A DNA stretch of 64,000 nucleotides, from contig NZ_JQNJ01000001.1 in the NCBI RefSeq assembly GCF_000745185.1, positions 2,069,501 through 2,133,500 of the forward strand. The letters run 5' to 3'. Source of the stretch: Muricauda sp. MAR_2010_75 (GTDB lineage Bacteria; Bacteroidota; Bacteroidia; Flavobacteriales; Flavobacteriaceae). The notes below the pieces were generated by a model that was not told where the DNA came from, searched no databases, and was given only the letters and a program-made list of their open reading frames with translations. Of the stretch, positions 51,690-62,338 are shown piece after piece; position 1 is the stretch's first letter; every line of letters starts with the position of its first letter. A program made the position numbers and the translations under genes.

Positions 51690-53273
51690 ATGAAGCGTTT
51701 TTTACTTACCACATTAATGATGCTGCCCCTGTTGGTGGTAGCCCAAACGATTGGCGCACCTGACCGTAAAGCAGGAGAAGGTGAAGGCCCGTTTAACCGA
51801 CTTATAATCAGAGGGGCCACATTGATAGATGGAACCGGGGGACCACCGGCCGGTCCCGTTGACATTGTAATAGAGAACAACAAAATTGTGGATGTTGCCA
51901 GGGTAGGTGCCCCAAAAGTACCTATAGATGAATCAAAACGACCTAAAATTGGAACAGGCAATACCAAAGAAATTGATGCCACTGGCAAATACGTAATGCC
52001 CGGTATTATTGATCTTCATGTGCATACAGGGGGAAAACCTAAGGCCCCAGAAGCAGAGTATGTATATAAATTGTGGATGGCCAACGGGATTACCACGGTT
52101 AGGGGAGTGCCTTTTGGTGACTTGGAATGGTCCCTTAAAGAGCGCGAAAGAAGTGCTAAAAATGAGATTGTGGCCCCTAGAATGGTTTCATTTCACCGTA
52201 TTGGAACTGGAAAAGAGTGGGAAGGCAAGAAAATCCTTACCCCCGAAGATGCCCGGGAATGGGTCCGCTATGCCAAGAAAAAGGGTGTGGACGGGTTAAA
52301 ACTAGGTTCGCATCGCCCAGAAATTATGAAAGCAGTATTGGAGGAGGCCAATTCATTGGGAATGGGTAGTACGGCCCACCTTGGTCAAAGTGGTGTGGCC
52401 CAAATGAACGCCTTAGATGCGGCAAGAATTGGATTGACGAGCATGACCCACTTTTATGGATTGTTTGAATCCATGTATGAGAACAATGATGTACAACCAT
52501 GGCCAGTGGACATTAATTATGGAGATGAGCAACACCGATTTGGCCAAGTGGCACGTCAATGGAACTTGGTGAAGCCCGGTGGTGAAAAATGGAACGCCCT
52601 ATTGGATGAGTTTTTGGAGTTGGATTTTTACATTAACCCTACCATGACCATCTATTCTGCGGGAAGGGATGTAATGAGAGCCAGAAATGCGGACTGGCAT
52701 GAGAAATATACCTTGCCTTCATTGATGGATTTCTTTTCACCCAGTCGTACAAGCCATGGCGCGTATTGGTTCGATTGGACCACAGAGGACGAGGTGGCTT
52801 GGAAAAAGTATTACGAAGTATGGATGAAGTTCTTGAACCAATACAAGAATATGGGAGGTAAAGTCACCGTAGGATCCGATTCTGGATTTATCTACCAATT
52901 GTATGGATTTGGTACCATTTTGGAACTTGAGATGTTGCAGGAAGCCGGTTTCCACCCATTGGAAGTAATTCGGTCTGCTACCATGCATGGTGCCGAAGAA
53001 ATCTTCAAGCCCCTGAAAAAACCCATTGAGTACGGTGTAATTCGTGAAGGTTTATTGGCCGATATGATCATTGTGGATGAAAATCCATTGCAGAACCTAA
53101 AAGTACTCTATGCAACAGGTGCTGTTCGTTTGAATGATGAAACTGCCAAAGTGGAACGAGTAGGAGGCATTGAGTACACCATAAAGGATGGCATTGTTTA
53201 CGATGCCAAAAAATTGCTTTCCGATGTGGAAGAAATGGTGAACAAACAAAAGAAAGAAAGAGAAGGAAAGTAG
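51690..53273 (+). CDS. secreted amidohydrolase-family enzyme
   Basis: The 527 residues begin with a signal peptide (LLTTLMMLPLLVVAQ), then an amidohydrolase fold: LIIRGATLIDGTGGPPAGPV, the metal motif GIIDLHVHTGG, a later GSTAHLGQSG and SMTHFYG, VGSDSGF, and the C-terminal YGVIREGLLADMIIVDENPL. Metal-dependent hydrolases of this type cut cyclic amides, peptides or amines. A periplasmic peptide or amide substrate is likely here. The partial gene at 63903 begins with a similar mature end (QIEKAPERTEG), so it may be a paralogue. Confidence 0.87.
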   Translation: MKRFLLTTLMMLPLLVVAQTIGAPDRKAGEGEGPFNRLIIRGATLIDGTGGPPAGPVDIVIENNKIVDVARVGAPKVPIDESKRPKIGTGNTKEIDATGKYVMPGIIDLHVHTGGKPKAPEAEYVYKLWMANGITTVRGVPFGDLEWSLKERERSAKNEIVAPRMVSFHRIGTGKEWEGKKILTPEDAREWVRYAKKKGVDGLKLGSHRPEIMKAVLEEANSLGMGSTAHLGQSGVAQMNALDAARIGLTSMTHFYGLFESMYENNDVQPWPVDINYGDEQHRFGQVARQWNLVKPGGEKWNALLDEFLELDFYINPTMTIYSAGRDVMRARNADWHEKYTLPSLMDFFSPSRTSHGAYWFDWTTEDEVAWKKYYEVWMKFLNQYKNMGGKVTVGSDSGFIYQLYGFGTILELEMLQEAGFHPLEVIRSATMHGAEEIFKPLKKPIEYGVIREGLLADMIIVDENPLQNLKVLYATGAVRLNDETAKVERVGGIEYTIKDGIVYDAKKLLSDVEEMVNKQKKEREGK

Positions 53274-53322
53274 CCTTCTAAAGGTATTTTATATCAGGAA
53301 GTTGTTGGTTGATTGACTATAC

Positions 53323-53352
53323 GCCATTTGCACCTGATCAGGTGCAAATGGC
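53323..53352. repeat. perfect 30-bp palindrome between amidohydrolase and fecR
   Basis: Fifteen bases from 53323 (GCCATTTGCACCTGA) are followed by their exact reverse complement to 53352, with no loop. A T tract on the correct strand is missing, so it is not a standard terminator. A binding site or cruciform is possible. Confidence 0.75.
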
Positions 53353-53421
53353 AAAAAGTTGAAATTTTTGTCACCCTGTTTTGCAAAAGCCACAACATTA
53401 TTATGTAACAACGATTCAAAT

Positions 53422-54585
53422 ATGTCCAAAGAAGAAAGATTGAGGGGAGTTCTGGAATCAATTAAAGCGTCCGGTAAGCTGGATTTGCATTATTTGAAGG
53501 ATGTTTCAGAGGAAGAAAAGGACATCATCAAAACCTTGTTTCATAATGGTTTGGTGGAAGAAGCATTGGAATTTATCTCTGAGCTGAATACCGATAAGGA
53601 ATTAAAAGAGCTCAAGGACAAACTTGAAGATGAGGAAGCTGAACGGGATGTTGTTCCTTTATGGAAATCTGTTGTAAAGTATGCTGCTATCTTTATTGGA
53701 ATTTTTGCGCTTACCTACTTTTTTCAGACTGAAAAAACGTTGGAGCCGCAGCCCGCAATTTCCGATGGGTCCATCCTACTGATCATGGAAAAGAATGGGG
53801 TTAAGATGATCGATCAATCCGATAGCCGGTCAATTCTTTCCAATTCAGGTGAGGTCATTGCGGAACAGCAAGGCAATATCCTCCATTACCGTGCAGATTC
53901 AAATATAGATGAGCTGGTGTATAACGAACTGGAGGTCCCAAATGGAAAAATGTTCGACGTTGAGCTTTCGGATGGAACGTTGGTACATCTAAATTCGGGG
54001 ACCAAATTAAAATATCCAGTAAAATTTTTACACGGCCAAAAAAGGGAAGTGTTCATTGAAGGGGAAGCCTATTTTAAAGTTGCAAAGGATAAGGCCCATC
54101 CATTTGTCGTGAATGCGGACGACGTAGCCGTACAAGTGCTGGGAACGGAGTTTAATCTATCTTCCTATAAAGATGATGCTGAGATAACCACAGTTTTGGT
54201 TGAAGGCTCGGTAAGCATGACCAATACATTGCAACCACAGGAAAACATGGTGCTTACCCCTGGAACAATGGGTTCATGGAACAAAAATGAACGTTCTGCC
54301 AAAATGGAGGAGGTGGACACGGAGCTTTACACAGGCTGGATCAAAGGAGAGCTCATTTTTAGGAACACAACCTTCCAGAGCATGGCCAAGAGATTGGAGC
54401 GAAAGTATAATGTCATCATTGAGAACACCAACACAGCTCTTGCCGAAAAGGTACTTACCGCCACTTTTAACGCTAATATAGAAAGTATAGAAGATGTGCT
54501 GAAGGCCATAAAGGAAATTCACCCACTTGATTATAAAATAACCGACCAACATATACGAATATTAACCAAATCAGAAAGCCAATGA
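53422..54585 (+). CDS. FecR-family anti-sigma factor
   Basis: The 387-residue protein has an N-terminal cytoplasmic sigma-binding part (MSKEERLRGVLESIKASGKL), one membrane helix near residue 100 (VVKYAAIFIGIFALTYFF), a periplasmic FecR domain (EVPNGKMFDVELSDGTLVHL; EGEAYFKVAKDKAHPFVVNA; VQVLGTEFNLSSY), and a C-terminal STN-contact domain (LIFRNTTFQSMAKRLERKYN). ATG at 53422 is preferred over 53359. It senses the loaded SusC/FecA-type receptor (next gene) and controls the ECF factor at 50679. Confidence 0.92.
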   Translation: MSKEERLRGVLESIKASGKLDLHYLKDVSEEEKDIIKTLFHNGLVEEALEFISELNTDKELKELKDKLEDEEAERDVVPLWKSVVKYAAIFIGIFALTYFFQTEKTLEPQPAISDGSILLIMEKNGVKMIDQSDSRSILSNSGEVIAEQQGNILHYRADSNIDELVYNELEVPNGKMFDVELSDGTLVHLNSGTKLKYPVKFLHGQKREVFIEGEAYFKVAKDKAHPFVVNADDVAVQVLGTEFNLSSYKDDAEITTVLVEGSVSMTNTLQPQENMVLTPGTMGSWNKNERSAKMEEVDTELYTGWIKGELIFRNTTFQSMAKRLERKYNVIIENTNTALAEKVLTATFNANIESIEDVLKAIKEIHPLDYKITDQHIRILTKSESQ

Positions 54586-54623
54586 AATAAACCCTCTTCT
54601 AGTAAAAAAGATTCATAAAAAAA

Positions 54624-54651
54624 ATCGGGAAATGCGGCAACATTCCCCGAT
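54624..54651 (+). promoter_or_regulatory. hairpin between fecR and the STN-SusC gene
   Basis: ATCGGGAAATG and CATTCCCCGAT form an 11-position stem with one mismatch and a 6-base loop. No T run follows, so it may act as a processing or attenuation element that sets different levels of FecR and SusC rather than as a terminator. Confidence 0.45.
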
Positions 54652-54708
54652 GGTTATGAATTGTGAATTAAACATTGTAAGGACAACGATTTAAATCAAC
54701 TCAAAATT

Positions 54709-57700
54709 ATGAAAAAAACTACAACCAGAAATTTACCATTCTGGAGGTTACCTAAAATCGACCTAAAAATGAAACTTATCGCAATTTTATTTGTTTCGTT
54801 TTTTGAGATTCAAGCCAACCCTAGCTCAGCTGAAGAATTATTGACCTTAAACTTGGAAAAGGTAAGTGTTGAACAAGCCTTTGAGCAAATTGAAGCTATT
54901 TCCGAATACAGATTTCTATTCGAGGGAAAACAAGTTCGCCTTGAAAGAAAAGTGACCTTAAAACTTGAAAAGAAAAAAATCTCCGAAGTTCTTGATGTTC
55001 TTTTTAGAGGTACAGACATTACCTATAAGATAAAAGGACGGCAGGTTATCCTGTTAAAGAGCAAGAACGAGGGAACTTCCACAAATCCACAGGCCGTTCG
55101 CGATCGTCTCGAATTAATCGGGCCAATGCAGCAATTGGTTACGGGAACAGTGGTGGATATTCAGGGCCAACCTTTACCAGGGGCCAACGTTGTGGAGAAA
55201 GGAACCATGAACGGTACCCAAACCGATTTTGATGGAAACTTTACCTTAGAAGTGCCAGGAGATGCAACTCTTGTGATTTCCTATATTGGTTTTTTGACCA
55301 CAGAAGTTCCAGTGGCCAACCAAAGTACCATTAATGTAACGCTTGAAGAGAATTCACAGCAATTGAACGAGGTTGTAGTTACGGCCTTGGGGATTTCGCG
55401 TGAGAAAAAATCTTTGGGATATGCCACACAAGAGGTGGATGGCGAAGAGGTTAACAGGACCCCGACCGATAACGTGGTCAATGCACTTTCTGGTAAGATT
55501 GCCGGTGTGCAGATCAAGAACAATACCAACTTAGGAGGATCCAGTAACGTTGTGATCAGGGGTAGTACATCCTTGACCGGGAACAATCAGGCCCTATTTG
55601 TGGTAGATGGTGTGCCAGTGAGTAACTCAAACTTCAACACATCTGACCAGCAAAGTGGATCAGGTGGTTTTGATTATGGGAATATGGCTTCGGACATCAA
55701 CCCTAACGATATTGAATCCATCAACGTGCTAAAAGGTGCAGCTGCAACAGCGCTATATGGTTCACGGGCTACAAATGGAGCGGTGATCATCACTACAAAA
55801 TCTGGTTCTGGTGCAAAGCGAAAACCAACCGTGACAATCAATTCCAATGTAACAGTGGGTTGGATAGACAAGTCAACATGGCCAGAATTCCAATATGAAT
55901 ACGGTACCGGTTACGGAGCGGTATATGGAAGTACTGGTGATAGCTTTTTTGTGGATACCGATGCCAACGGAGACGGTGAAATCGACTTGGTTACGCCATC
56001 AACGGCCTATGGATCGTATGGAGCCCCATTTAACTCCAATTTAATGGTGTATCAGTGGGATTCTTTCTATGAAGGTTCCCCTACCTATTTGCAGCCTACC
56101 CCGTGGGAAGCACCAAAGGACAAATTAATATCCTTCTTTGAAACTCCTGTGACCATTACCAATAGTGTAGCTGTTGCCGGCGGAAGTGATTCAGCAAATT
56201 ATAGGATTGCCTATACCCGGTTTGAACAAGATGGTATTATGCCCAATAGTAACCTTACCAGGGATAATATTTCAATCAATGCAGCCTTTGATGTAAGCGA
56301 TAAATTGTCTGTATCTGGTAGTGCCAATTACATATTGACTGACGCACTTGGCAGAAACAGAACAGGTAACGAAACAGGTTCCAATGCCCAAAACGTAATC
56401 TCTTCCATGCGTAAATATTGGGCTATGAACGTAGGTGTTCAAGAACTTAAGGATGCCTACTTCAATACTGGGCTTAATGTTGATCCTTTTATGGGGGGTA
56501 CCATAGACAACCCATATTGGGTAGTATATGAAAACTATCAAAACGATACCCGTAGCCGGATATTTGGAAACGTTTCCGTAAAATATGAGTTCACCGATTG
56601 GTTGAATATTGAAGGACGGGTTTCCTTGGACACCTATTCCTTTGAACAAGAGGAAAGAAACGAACAAGGTACAGCTGGAGCCGTGGGAAGATATTATAGA
56701 AGAAATATCAACTATGATGAGGAGAACTATGACCTTATGTTGAACTTCAACAAGAACATCACCGAAAAACTTAACATCAGTGGGGTTCTTGGAACCAACA
56801 TTCGTAGAACACACCTTAGCTCTATTGCAGCTGAGACCAATGGAGGATTGGTATTGAAAAACCTTTTCTCCCTATCCAACTCGCTTAGCCAACCCGCAGC
56901 TCCAGTTGAGAATGTTGAAAAAGTGGGTGTGGACGGTTTCTATGGATTGGCATCTTTTGGGTATGACAACTTCCTTTACTTGGATGTTACCGGTAGATTT
57001 GATCACTCATCAACCTTGCCTTCTGAAAATAGTACATACTTCTATCCATCTGTATCCTCCAGTTTTGTGTTCTCCAGTTTAATGGATAGCAGCTGGTTGA
57101 GTTTTGGAAAGTTCCGGTTAAACTATGCAGAGGTGGGTAGTTCAGCACCTGCCAACAGTTTGGTGGATGTATTGGACAAACCAACTCCATTTGGATCGGT
57201 TCCACTTTACGGAACCAACGATACCAAGAACAATCAAAATTTGTTGCCAGAGAAAACCGTGAGTGTTGAAGCAGGTTTGGAGATGCGCTTTTTAAGCAAC
57301 AGAGTTGGAATGGATCTTTCATTGTATAAGACCAATTCCAAAGATCAAATTATTCCCGTTGCTATATCAACCGCAACAGGATACTCTTCCAAATTTGTAA
57401 ATGCTGGGGAAATTGAGAACAAAGGTATAGAAGTTGCCCTTGATGGTAACATTATACCCGAAGGCGATTTTCAATGGAAAGTCAACCTAAACTGGGCGAA
57501 GAACCAAAGTAAGGTGTTGTCGCTGTTTGAAGGCGGTAGCAATCTGCAATTGGGTTCGGTGAATGGGGTGACCATAAACGCAACTGTTGGAGAACCCTAC
57601 GGAACCATCCAGGGAACAGATTTCATCTATGTTGACGGAAAACGCCTTATCAATCAAGATACAGGAACTTTTGAGAGAACCACTACCTCCAATAATGTAA

Positions 57701-58275
57701 TCGGAAATATTACACCAGATTGGACTGCGGGTATTACCAACTCCCTTAAGTACAAAAACTTTAACCTTAGTTTCTTGATCGATATTCAAAGCGGTGGAGA
57801 TGTTTATTCCAATGATATAAACACGGGGAACAGATCAGGTCTTTATAAGTGGTCTGTGGGTCTTAACGACTTGGGTAACCCTATTCGTAACTCATTGGCA
57901 AATGGTGGTGGTATCATTTTGGATGGTGTTGCGCCAGACGGATCTCCCAACACCGTTAGAACAGCGATGGATTCATACAGAAATGCCACAGGAAGCATTA
58001 TGGCCCCAAGGGCTTATTTTGTGTATGATGCATCTTATGTGAAGCTAAGAGAAGTTGCTTTAAACTACAATTTTCCAAAAATGCCATTTATGGAAAAACT
58101 CAGTATCCAAGCACTTAGATTTGGAGTGGTGGCTTCTAATTTATGGATCATCCACAAGAACCTACCCTATGCGGACCCAGAGGCGGGCTTAAGCTCAGGT
58201 AACTTGCAAGGTTCCCAAAATGGGGTTTTGCCAACCGTTAAAAATTTAGGTGTTAACCTTCAAGTTCAATTCTAA
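54709..58275 (+). CDS. SusC/RagA TonB-linked receptor with STN signalling domain
   Basis: The 1,188 residues carry a signal sequence, an STN domain (about residues 45-115: LTLNLEKVSVEQAFEQIEAI, KKISEVLDVLFRGTDITYKI), a carboxypeptidase-regulatory-like domain (GTVVDIQGQPLPGANVVEKG), a plug (NEVVVTALGISREKKSLGYA; ALFVVDGVPVSN) and a C-terminal barrel ending VNLQVQF. The STN domain lets a receptor signal to FecR and an ECF factor, both encoded nearby. The cargo is probably a peptide or amino-compound, given the peptidases downstream. Confidence 0.94.
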   Translation: MKKTTTRNLPFWRLPKIDLKMKLIAILFVSFFEIQANPSSAEELLTLNLEKVSVEQAFEQIEAISEYRFLFEGKQVRLERKVTLKLEKKKISEVLDVLFRGTDITYKIKGRQVILLKSKNEGTSTNPQAVRDRLELIGPMQQLVTGTVVDIQGQPLPGANVVEKGTMNGTQTDFDGNFTLEVPGDATLVISYIGFLTTEVPVANQSTINVTLEENSQQLNEVVVTALGISREKKSLGYATQEVDGEEVNRTPTDNVVNALSGKIAGVQIKNNTNLGGSSNVVIRGSTSLTGNNQALFVVDGVPVSNSNFNTSDQQSGSGGFDYGNMASDINPNDIESINVLKGAAATALYGSRATNGAVIITTKSGSGAKRKPTVTINSNVTVGWIDKSTWPEFQYEYGTGYGAVYGSTGDSFFVDTDANGDGEIDLVTPSTAYGSYGAPFNSNLMVYQWDSFYEGSPTYLQPTPWEAPKDKLISFFETPVTITNSVAVAGGSDSANYRIAYTRFEQDGIMPNSNLTRDNISINAAFDVSDKLSVSGSANYILTDALGRNRTGNETGSNAQNVISSMRKYWAMNVGVQELKDAYFNTGLNVDPFMGGTIDNPYWVVYENYQNDTRSRIFGNVSVKYEFTDWLNIEGRVSLDTYSFEQEERNEQGTAGAVGRYYRRNINYDEENYDLMLNFNKNITEKLNISGVLGTNIRRTHLSSIAAETNGGLVLKNLFSLSNSLSQPAAPVENVEKVGVDGFYGLASFGYDNFLYLDVTGRFDHSSTLPSENSTYFYPSVSSSFVFSSLMDSSWLSFGKFRLNYAEVGSSAPANSLVDVLDKPTPFGSVPLYGTNDTKNNQNLLPEKTVSVEAGLEMRFLSNRVGMDLSLYKTNSKDQIIPVAISTATGYSSKFVNAGEIENKGIEVALDGNIIPEGDFQWKVNLNWAKNQSKVLSLFEGGSNLQLGSVNGVTINATVGEPYGTIQGTDFIYVDGKRLINQDTGTFERTTTSNNVIGNITPDWTAGITNSLKYKNFNLSFLIDIQSGGDVYSNDINTGNRSGLYKWSVGLNDLGNPIRNSLANGGGIILDGVAPDGSPNTVRTAMDSYRNATGSIMAPRAYFVYDASYVKLREVALNYNFPKMPFMEKLSIQALRFGVVASNLWIIHKNLPYADPEAGLSSGNLQGSQNGVLPTVKNLGVNLQVQF

Positions 58276-58292
58276 ACCAAAAAAAGTAGAAA

Positions 58293-59711
58293 ATGAAAAA
58301 CTATTATATCATACTAGTAATAACACTGTTTTTCTCGTGCTCAGGGGATTTGGAAGATATGAACGTGGACATCAAAAATGCTACGGAAGCTCCAGCCGAG
58401 ACCTTTTTCAATAATGCGATGAAAAACCTGTCTGATAGATTGAGTACTGTAACTTACGGTGCTACCGGAAGTCCATGGGACATTTCCAGATTGTTTGTTC
58501 AGCAGATGTCTTCGGTTACCTACAATGAAGGAACCACATACTATGTGAGCTTTACTTGGGATGATGTCTATATGGGCGTCTTAAACAATCTTCAACAGAG
58601 TAGACAGATCATTGAGACGGAAGAAAGTGAACTGTCAACAAGTACAAACAAATTGGCAATTCTTGAGATTGCCACGGTCTATACTTATGCCAAGCTTGTA
58701 GAATCCTTTGGAGACATTCCTTACTCACAGGCGTTGGATGTTGATATCATTTCACCGGCATTTGATCAGGATGAAGCCATTTATGCAGATTTGATTGCAA
58801 GATTGACCGCTGCCATTGGAAACTTGAATGAAGCACAAGGAGCTTGGGATCAGGATATTGTCTATGATGGAAATGTGTCCAGTTGGAAAAAGTTTGGAAG
58901 CTCCTTGCTTTTTCAAATGGGGATGCGTGTTATAGATGCCGATGCCACTCTTGGCACACAGGCCATAACTGCGGCTTTGCCCAATGTCTTTACCTCAAAT
59001 GAAGATGTAGCAGAAATTGATATGTTGGCTTCACAACCCAACACTTCAGATCTTTATGTGGATATAGCCGTGGGGAACAGACGTGACCTGGTTGGAGCTG
59101 AGCCATTTGTGGATTATATGAACAATCTAGATGATCCTAGAAGAACCGTTTTCTTCCAAGAAGTGGATGGAACCGATGGGGTATATCTAGGATCTCCTTC
59201 AGGATTGACAGTGTCCTATTTTGACTTTTCCAGATTTGGCACACTGTTCTATGAGCCCACAACTGCGGTAATCCTTTTGGATTATGCAACTATTGAATTC
59301 CTTTTGGCAGAAGCTGCCGAGCGTGGACTGGGTGGTGTAACGGATGCCGCTGGTCATTACGAGGCAGCCATTCGTGCTTCATTTGATTATTACGGTCTAG
59401 GAGATAGCGCGGATACCTACTTGGCTAATCCAGAAGTGGCTTATGCCACTGCTCCTGGAACTTGGCAGGAAAAAATTGGAATGCAAAAATGGGTGGCACT
59501 ATTCAACCAAGGATTGGAAGCATGGACAGAATACAGAAGATTGGATTATCCCATTCTTGAAGCTCCGCCGCAGTCATTTGTCCCCACTGTACCGGTTAGG
59601 AATGTATACCCAATTTCAGAACAGACCCTAAACAGGGAAAATTATGAAAGTGCAGCGGCCTCTGTTGGTGGCGATTTACTGACGACCAAGCTATTTTGGG
59701 ATGTAAACTAA
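58293..59711 (+). CDS. SusD/RagB-family lipoprotein
   Basis: The 472-residue SusD-like protein has a lipobox in LFFSCSG. Motifs: LAILEIATVYTYAKLVESFG followed by DIPYSQAL (TPR-like core), VSSWKKFGSSLLFQMGMRVI, IEFLLAEAAERGLGG and the end EYRRLDYPILEAPP. It captures substrate over the SusC channel encoded 18 bp upstream. It resembles the SusD-like group common in peptide-type loci rather than the glycan SusD at 31284. Confidence 0.92.
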   Translation: MKNYYIILVITLFFSCSGDLEDMNVDIKNATEAPAETFFNNAMKNLSDRLSTVTYGATGSPWDISRLFVQQMSSVTYNEGTTYYVSFTWDDVYMGVLNNLQQSRQIIETEESELSTSTNKLAILEIATVYTYAKLVESFGDIPYSQALDVDIISPAFDQDEAIYADLIARLTAAIGNLNEAQGAWDQDIVYDGNVSSWKKFGSSLLFQMGMRVIDADATLGTQAITAALPNVFTSNEDVAEIDMLASQPNTSDLYVDIAVGNRRDLVGAEPFVDYMNNLDDPRRTVFFQEVDGTDGVYLGSPSGLTVSYFDFSRFGTLFYEPTTAVILLDYATIEFLLAEAAERGLGGVTDAAGHYEAAIRASFDYYGLGDSADTYLANPEVAYATAPGTWQEKIGMQKWVALFNQGLEAWTEYRRLDYPILEAPPQSFVPTVPVRNVYPISEQTLNRENYESAAASVGGDLLTTKLFWDVN

Positions 59712-59938
59712 ACGTATAAGACTTTGTTCAATAGTAGTTTGTTTTTAATAATTGTGGTTTAGTTTGAGTTAGCTAGAGTGAAAGGGCAAAAGTATAGTTG
59801 TTATGTGCAATTGTCTTTTGCCCTTCACAAAGCTACCTCATGAATTTTTTTGAATCCGATTCCTATTTGGGTTTTAAATAATGAATGAAATGTTTTGACG
59901 ATGGTTTCAGGCAGAACTTTATTTTGTAACGGTGCTTT

Positions 59939-62299
59939 ATGACGATTGATTTCAAAATTCCAATGAAGAGACTATCGGTTATTTTTTCTGTTCTTGGGTG
60001 TTTCATACTTCATGCACAGAAAAATGAGGTGTTGTCCGTTGAAAAGATAATGTCTGATTCGGTCTATCTGGGCAAAGTTCCAGAAGATATTCAATGGGAT
60101 GAAAACAGTGCGCAATTGTTTTTTACTTGGAGACCCATGGGGGAAAAACAGAATGCAACGTATAAAATTTCCACATCAGACCTAAAACTCGGTCCAATCT
60201 CAGAAGAATTGAAGCTTATGCTTCAAAAAAGACAAGTTTCCTATTCAAAAGATCTTAAAAAAGCCCTGTTTGAGAGAAATGGGGATATCTTCATCAAGAA
60301 TATAAAGACCGGGACAGAAATACTATTGATGGGTACTGTTGCGGAAGAAAGTAATCCTGTTTTTAACCATGATGAAACTTCTGTCATATTCCAAAAAGGC
60401 CAAAACCTATATACTATTTCTGTTACAGGGCAAGGATTGAGACAATTGACCAATTTCACATTCCATCCAAACAAAAAAGATAGCATAAACAGCCAAGATC
60501 AATGGTTGGAAGAGGACCAAATGGTCATCTTTGACATTTTTAAAAAGAACGGGGAGGATTCAAAGAACTCAAAAAAACCAAGCCCTTATTATCTACCCAA
60601 TTCAGGCTCAATATCCAGCATTAATGCAGACCCCACTTTACGATATGTGGTTTTTAACGTGGCCGACCAACCCAAGCACAGCAGAAACATTATCGTTCCC
60701 AATTATGTGACCCGCTCTGGATATACCGAAGACATTTACGGTAGAACCAAAGTAGGGTCCTATATGCCCACTTACACTACCAAAATTTATGATTTGGAAC
60801 GGGATACCATTTATGGGATTTCAACACATGATATTCCGGCTATTAAGAGCATCCCCGAATATTTAAAAGAATATCCGGACCAACTGGCACAACGCAAGCG
60901 AGAAAACAAAGATCGGGAAGTACATATTGGACAACCCATTTGGACTCCAAACCGTTCCACCGCCATTGTGAATGTAGTATCGATGGACAACAAGGACCGT
61001 TGGATTATGCAGCTTGACCCTACCAATGGAAACCTATCCCTCTTGGACCATCAGCATGATGAAGCCTGGATCGGGGGACCCGGTGTGGGACGGAGGTACC
61101 GAACCCCGGAGATGGGTTGGATTAATGACAACACCATCTATTTCCAGAGTGAGGAAACCGGATATTCCCATTTGTATACCCTTAAAATTTCGAATGGCGA
61201 GCGGAAACAATTGACCTCTGGAAAGTATGAAGTACAGACCTTGCAGCTTTCCAACGACAAAAAATCCTTCTATTTCACTGCTAACGTTGAGCATCCTGGA
61301 ATCACACATTTTTACAAAATGCCAGTTGGGGGCGGTAATAGGGTTCAACTGACCTCTTTGCGCGGCGGAAATGAAGCAACCCTATCTCCAGATGAAAAAT
61401 GGTTGGCCATAAAACACTCAACAACTACCCAGCCATGGGAGTTATATTTACAAGAAAATAAGCCTGGCGCAACGGCAAAACAGATTACCAAGACCACTTC
61501 GGAAGCTTTTAATGCCTATGAATGGAAAACACCGGAGATGATCACCTTCAAGAACAGGTATGGGGTGGATACTTATGCGCAGGTCCTAGTTCCAAAAACC
61601 CCCCTTCCCAATAAACCTGCAGTGGTGTTTGTACATTCCAATGGTTACCTGCAAAATGTACATTATTGGTGGAGCTATCATTTCAGGGAATATATGTTCA
61701 ACAATCTGTTGGTGGACAAAGGTTTTACGGTCATTAATGTAGACTATACGGCCAGTTCTGGTTACGGAAGGGACGTTAGAACGGGAATTTACCGCCACAT
61801 GGGAGGAAAAGACCTCTCCGATGTTACGGACGGAGCCCAACTTCTGATTGAAAAGTATGGAGTGAATCCCAATTACATTGGATTGTATGGTGGGTCTTAT
61901 GGCGGTTTTTTAACCTTGATGGCCCTTTTCACTGAACCAGATGTGTTTAAGTCTGGTGCGGCTTTGCGTTCAGTTACGGATTGGGCGCATTACAATCAAG
62001 GCTATACTTCCAACATCCTTAATGAACCCTTGACAGATGAAAAAGCCTATAAACGAAGTTCCCCCATTTATTTCGCGGACGGCTTAAAAGGAAATCTGTT
62101 GATGACACATGGTATTGTTGATGTCAATGTCAATTTTCAGGATATAGTTAGGCTTACCCAAAGGCTTATTGAGCTGGGCAAAGAGGATTGGGAACTTGCG
62201 GTCTACCCTTTGGAGGACCATAATTTTGTGGAGCCTGCCAGTTGGACGGATCAATACAAGCGAATTTTAAAACTGTTTGAAGACACTCTGATTGAATAA
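59939..62299 (+). CDS. S9-family serine peptidase (prolyl oligopeptidase / DPP4-like)
   Basis: The 786 residues (or 778 from ATG 59963, which gives a better signal peptide, MKRLSVIFSVLGCFILHAQ) have an N-terminal beta-propeller and a C-terminal alpha/beta-hydrolase domain. The nucleophile is in YGGSYGGF (Ser653 counted from 59939), Asp in HGIVDVNVNFQD, and His in LEDHNFVEP. Such enzymes cut short peptides, often after proline, in the periplasm. It lies 227 bp after the SusCD pair and 39 bp before an S10 peptidase, so a peptide-use locus is likely. Confidence 0.9.
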   Translation: MTIDFKIPMKRLSVIFSVLGCFILHAQKNEVLSVEKIMSDSVYLGKVPEDIQWDENSAQLFFTWRPMGEKQNATYKISTSDLKLGPISEELKLMLQKRQVSYSKDLKKALFERNGDIFIKNIKTGTEILLMGTVAEESNPVFNHDETSVIFQKGQNLYTISVTGQGLRQLTNFTFHPNKKDSINSQDQWLEEDQMVIFDIFKKNGEDSKNSKKPSPYYLPNSGSISSINADPTLRYVVFNVADQPKHSRNIIVPNYVTRSGYTEDIYGRTKVGSYMPTYTTKIYDLERDTIYGISTHDIPAIKSIPEYLKEYPDQLAQRKRENKDREVHIGQPIWTPNRSTAIVNVVSMDNKDRWIMQLDPTNGNLSLLDHQHDEAWIGGPGVGRRYRTPEMGWINDNTIYFQSEETGYSHLYTLKISNGERKQLTSGKYEVQTLQLSNDKKSFYFTANVEHPGITHFYKMPVGGGNRVQLTSLRGGNEATLSPDEKWLAIKHSTTTQPWELYLQENKPGATAKQITKTTSEAFNAYEWKTPEMITFKNRYGVDTYAQVLVPKTPLPNKPAVVFVHSNGYLQNVHYWWSYHFREYMFNNLLVDKGFTVINVDYTASSGYGRDVRTGIYRHMGGKDLSDVTDGAQLLIEKYGVNPNYIGLYGGSYGGFLTLMALFTEPDVFKSGAALRSVTDWAHYNQGYTSNILNEPLTDEKAYKRSSPIYFADGLKGNLLMTHGIVDVNVNFQDIVRLTQRLIELGKEDWELAVYPLEDHNFVEPASWTDQYKRILKLFEDTLIE

Positions 62300-62338
62300 T
62301 ATCAAGACTTCATAAAAACTGAATAATACTTAAATCAC

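Noticed and set aside
53323..53352. Standard rho-independent terminator of the amidohydrolase gene
   Set aside because: The stem has no loop and is not followed by a T tract on the coding strand.
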